From positions 1-6,694 of the forward strand of contig CAZUDO010000086.1 in the NCBI GenBank assembly GCA_964618895.1: a stretch of DNA of 6,694 bases, written 5' to 3'. The position numbers and the translations under genes are program-made. Positions 5,273 through 6,694 of this stretch are shown here, piece by piece. The stretch is from CAZUDO01 sp964618895 (GTDB taxonomy: Bacteria > Desulfobacterota > Binatia > DP-6). Each line of letters starts with the position of its first letter. Within the stretch, counting starts at the first letter, position 1. Under the pieces are notes generated by a model. It had not been told where the DNA came from. It did not search any database and worked only from the letters and a program-made list of their open reading frames with translations.

Positions 5273-6115
5273 TCATGCCCGGACAGGAACACCCTTGCGG
5301 CCTCGCTTGACCCGGTTTGTGGACGGGTTCGACGTGACCGCCAGATTCGCCGGCGCTCGCGCGGCCGCAGTTGCGCGACTTGCTGCTCGTGGCTTTGCGA
5401 CCTGAGCGATCTCGATGCCGAACATCGCCGAGAGATCGCTAGCGTCGAGGACCTTCTCGGCCGCTGGTCCCTTCTTGGCCCGCTGCAGGCCCTTGCCAGC
5501 CTTGACGATGAGATCCTGCTGGTCCACCTTCCGGAGCGCGAACAAAAGACCAGGGTGTTCGTCCAGCCGGGCGCCGATGCCGTAGAGGACCGCCGCGACG
5601 TGCTTGCACATCGAGGCCCAGTCGGGACAGCTACACGTGAACGTGATCTCCGCAGGCGACGGGAACAGTCCCGTCTGGTCGTGACAGATGCGCGCCATCA
5701 CACTTTCGGACAACCGCCCCTGCAGCAGCTCGACCAGCGAGTCGATGGCGCCCGCGCAGTCCTTGCAGACCGCGCTCCAGCGGGTCTTCGCGACCGCCGC
5801 CACCTTCACCTGGACGCGGTAGATCTCGGACCCGCTCACCATCGCGGTCACCGCGCCGGGCGCAATCTGAAGGTCCACCACCGATCCGTTGCGCACGTAG
5901 CTGCGTCCGCGCGGCAACCGGTTCGCGTAGTCACTGTACCGCTCGAGGTTGTCGCACCACGCCTTGCCCCAGAACGTCTTCGCAATCTTGCGACCGTCGA
6001 TCACCACCGGCGAGACGGGATGGCGCTTCTTCGCGAGCTTCGCCACTTCGCGCGCGGCCTGACGACGACGGGCGGCAACGGGCACGTAGGGTTTCCAGTC
6101 GTAGTAGTAGTCCAT
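5273..6115 (-). CDS. SWIM zinc-finger protein, partner of SNF2 helicase
   Basis: The 280-aa product carries a SWIM zinc-binding motif CSCPDWASMCKH: C161, C163, C170 and H172 fit the CxC-x6-CxH pattern of bacterial SWIM proteins. Before it lies an N-terminal region (KTFWGKAWCDNLERYSDYAN, 47-66) typical of the SWIM family proteins encoded beside SNF2 helicases. The last 45 residues or so are Ala/Arg/Lys-rich and probably disordered. SWIM domains are thought to bind DNA or protein. ATG 6113-6115 is three bases after the helicase stop, and AGGAG at 6122-6126, six bases upstream, supports this start. The spacing indicates one operon and a joint function with the helicase, as in the mycobacterial Rv2101/Rv2102 pair. 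The gene ends 46 bases before the promoter of the next gene, with no clear terminator between. Confidence 0.9.
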   Translation of the reverse strand: MDYYYDWKPYVPVAARRRQAAREVAKLAKKRHPVSPVVIDGRKIAKTFWGKAWCDNLERYSDYANRLPRGRSYVRNGSVVDLQIAPGAVTAMVSGSEIYRVQVKVAAVAKTRWSAVCKDCAGAIDSLVELLQGRLSESVMARICHDQTGLFPSPAEITFTCSCPDWASMCKHVAAVLYGIGARLDEHPGLLFALRKVDQQDLIVKAGKGLQRAKKGPAAEKVLDASDLSAMFGIEIAQVAKPRAASRATAAARAPANLAVTSNPSTNRVKRGRKGVPVRA

Positions 6116-6118
6116 GCG

Positions 6119-6694
6119 TCACTCCTGCGATGCGGCGTGAAGGTCGAGCGCGACGAGTTTCAGCAACTCGTCATCGTTCATCTCGGTCAGCAGCAGCTCG
6201 GCGCCGCCTTCGAGCAGATCCTGCGCAAGCTGCCGCTTCGAGTCGATGAGCTGGTCGATTTTCTCCTCAACCGTCCCTCGACACACGAATTTGTGGACGA
6301 GTACGTTCTTCGTCTGCCCGATACGGAACGCCCGGTCCGTGGCCTGGTTCTCCACCGCTGGGTTCCACCATCGATCGAAGTGGATCACGTGCGAGGCGGC
6401 GGTGAGGTTGAGACCAGCGCCACCCGCCTTGAGCGAGAGGACGAAGAACGGCACGTCCTCGTCTTCCTGGAACTGCCGCACCAGCGCCTGGCGCTTCTTC
6501 ACCTCGGTCTCGCCGTGCAAGACGACCCCGGGCCGCCCGAACACCGAGGCCAGAAAGGCGGCGAGCGGCGCCGTCACCTCGCGGAACTGTGTGAAGACGA
6601 GCGCCTTCTCCTGCTTGGCAGCGATCACGGAGGCGATCTCGCGCAGGCGCGCGAGCTTCCCGCTGTCGGCCTCCGCCCACCCGTTGTCGCCGAG
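6119..6694 (-). CDS. SNF2-family helicase/ATPase, C-terminal part (cut by the window edge)
   Basis: The frame is open from the right edge to the TGA at 6119-6121, giving the last 191 residues of a SNF2/RapA-type DNA translocase. Visible motifs of RecA lobe 2 are SGKLARLREI (residues 11-20), motif IV ALVFTQF, motif V SLKAGGAGLNLTAASHVIHFD, then WWNPAVENQATDRAFRIGQ with the motif VI arginines, and the closing KFVCRGTVEEKI. The ATPase lobe 1 with Walker A and the DExH box is outside the window. An internal GTG at 6628 is not the true start, because the upstream codons in frame are conserved helicase sequence. The enzyme should use ATP to move on double-stranded DNA. The SWIM gene directly downstream is its likely partner. 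Roles in transcription recycling, repair or defence are all possible. Confidence 0.92.
   Translation of the reverse strand, partial: LGDNGWAEADSGKLARLREIASVIAAKQEKALVFTQFREVTAPLAAFLASVFGRPGVVLHGETEVKKRQALVRQFQEDEDVPFFVLSLKAGGAGLNLTAASHVIHFDRWWNPAVENQATDRAFRIGQTKNVLVHKFVCRGTVEEKIDQLIDSKRQLAQDLLEGGAELLLTEMNDDELLKLVALDLHAASQE

Overview
The window is GC-rich DNA with high third-position GC in its coding regions. It looks like an accessory (defence-island) segment of a high-GC bacterium. A myxobacterium-like or other deltaproteobacterial host is plausible, but this is inferred from composition and gene style only; no rRNA or taxonomic marker is present.

Left part (1-1173): the trailer end of a CRISPR array, with sixteen 36-nt repeats and fifteen complete unique spacers of 35-40 nt, plus a possibly partial spacer at the left edge. 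Each repeat holds a perfect 20-bp palindrome and ends in ATTGAAGC, which suggests transcription left to right. Only the rightmost repeat deviates, in its last base, so the leader and any cas genes should lie off the left edge. No cas gene is visible here.

Centre-left (1174-3044): about 210 nt past the array is an intact + strand gene for an anti-phage dCTP deaminase of the AvcD/DCD type (degenerate P-loop kinase-like domain plus zinc-dependent deaminase domain). Three nucleotides after its stop, behind a strong GGGAGG ribosome binding site, starts a 55-codon acidic ORF that has not been assigned to any family. The pair looks like a translationally coupled two-gene unit. An adaptive (CRISPR) and a nucleotide-depletion (dCTP deaminase) defence therefore sit side by side.

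Centre (3045-3948): a scar region. It holds hairpin-rich non-coding DNA, the C-terminal 88 codons of an IS110-family transposase (- strand), about 47 codons of a AAA+-type ATPase around its Walker A motif (+ strand) with both ends missing, and a lone decayed copy of the CRISPR repeat core. This looks like repeated insertion and deletion beside the defence genes.

Right part (3949-6694), all on the - strand: an intact AAA_14/DUF4143 ATPase with a near-consensus sigma70 promoter whose -10 region lies inside a perfect 16-bp palindrome touching the start codon, so the mRNA is predicted to be almost leaderless and possibly autoregulated. Upstream of it lie a SWIM zinc-finger protein gene and the 3' end of a SNF2-family helicase gene, which form a tight operon (3-nt gap) that enters from the right edge. 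SNF2 plus SWIM is a recurrent bacterial gene pair.
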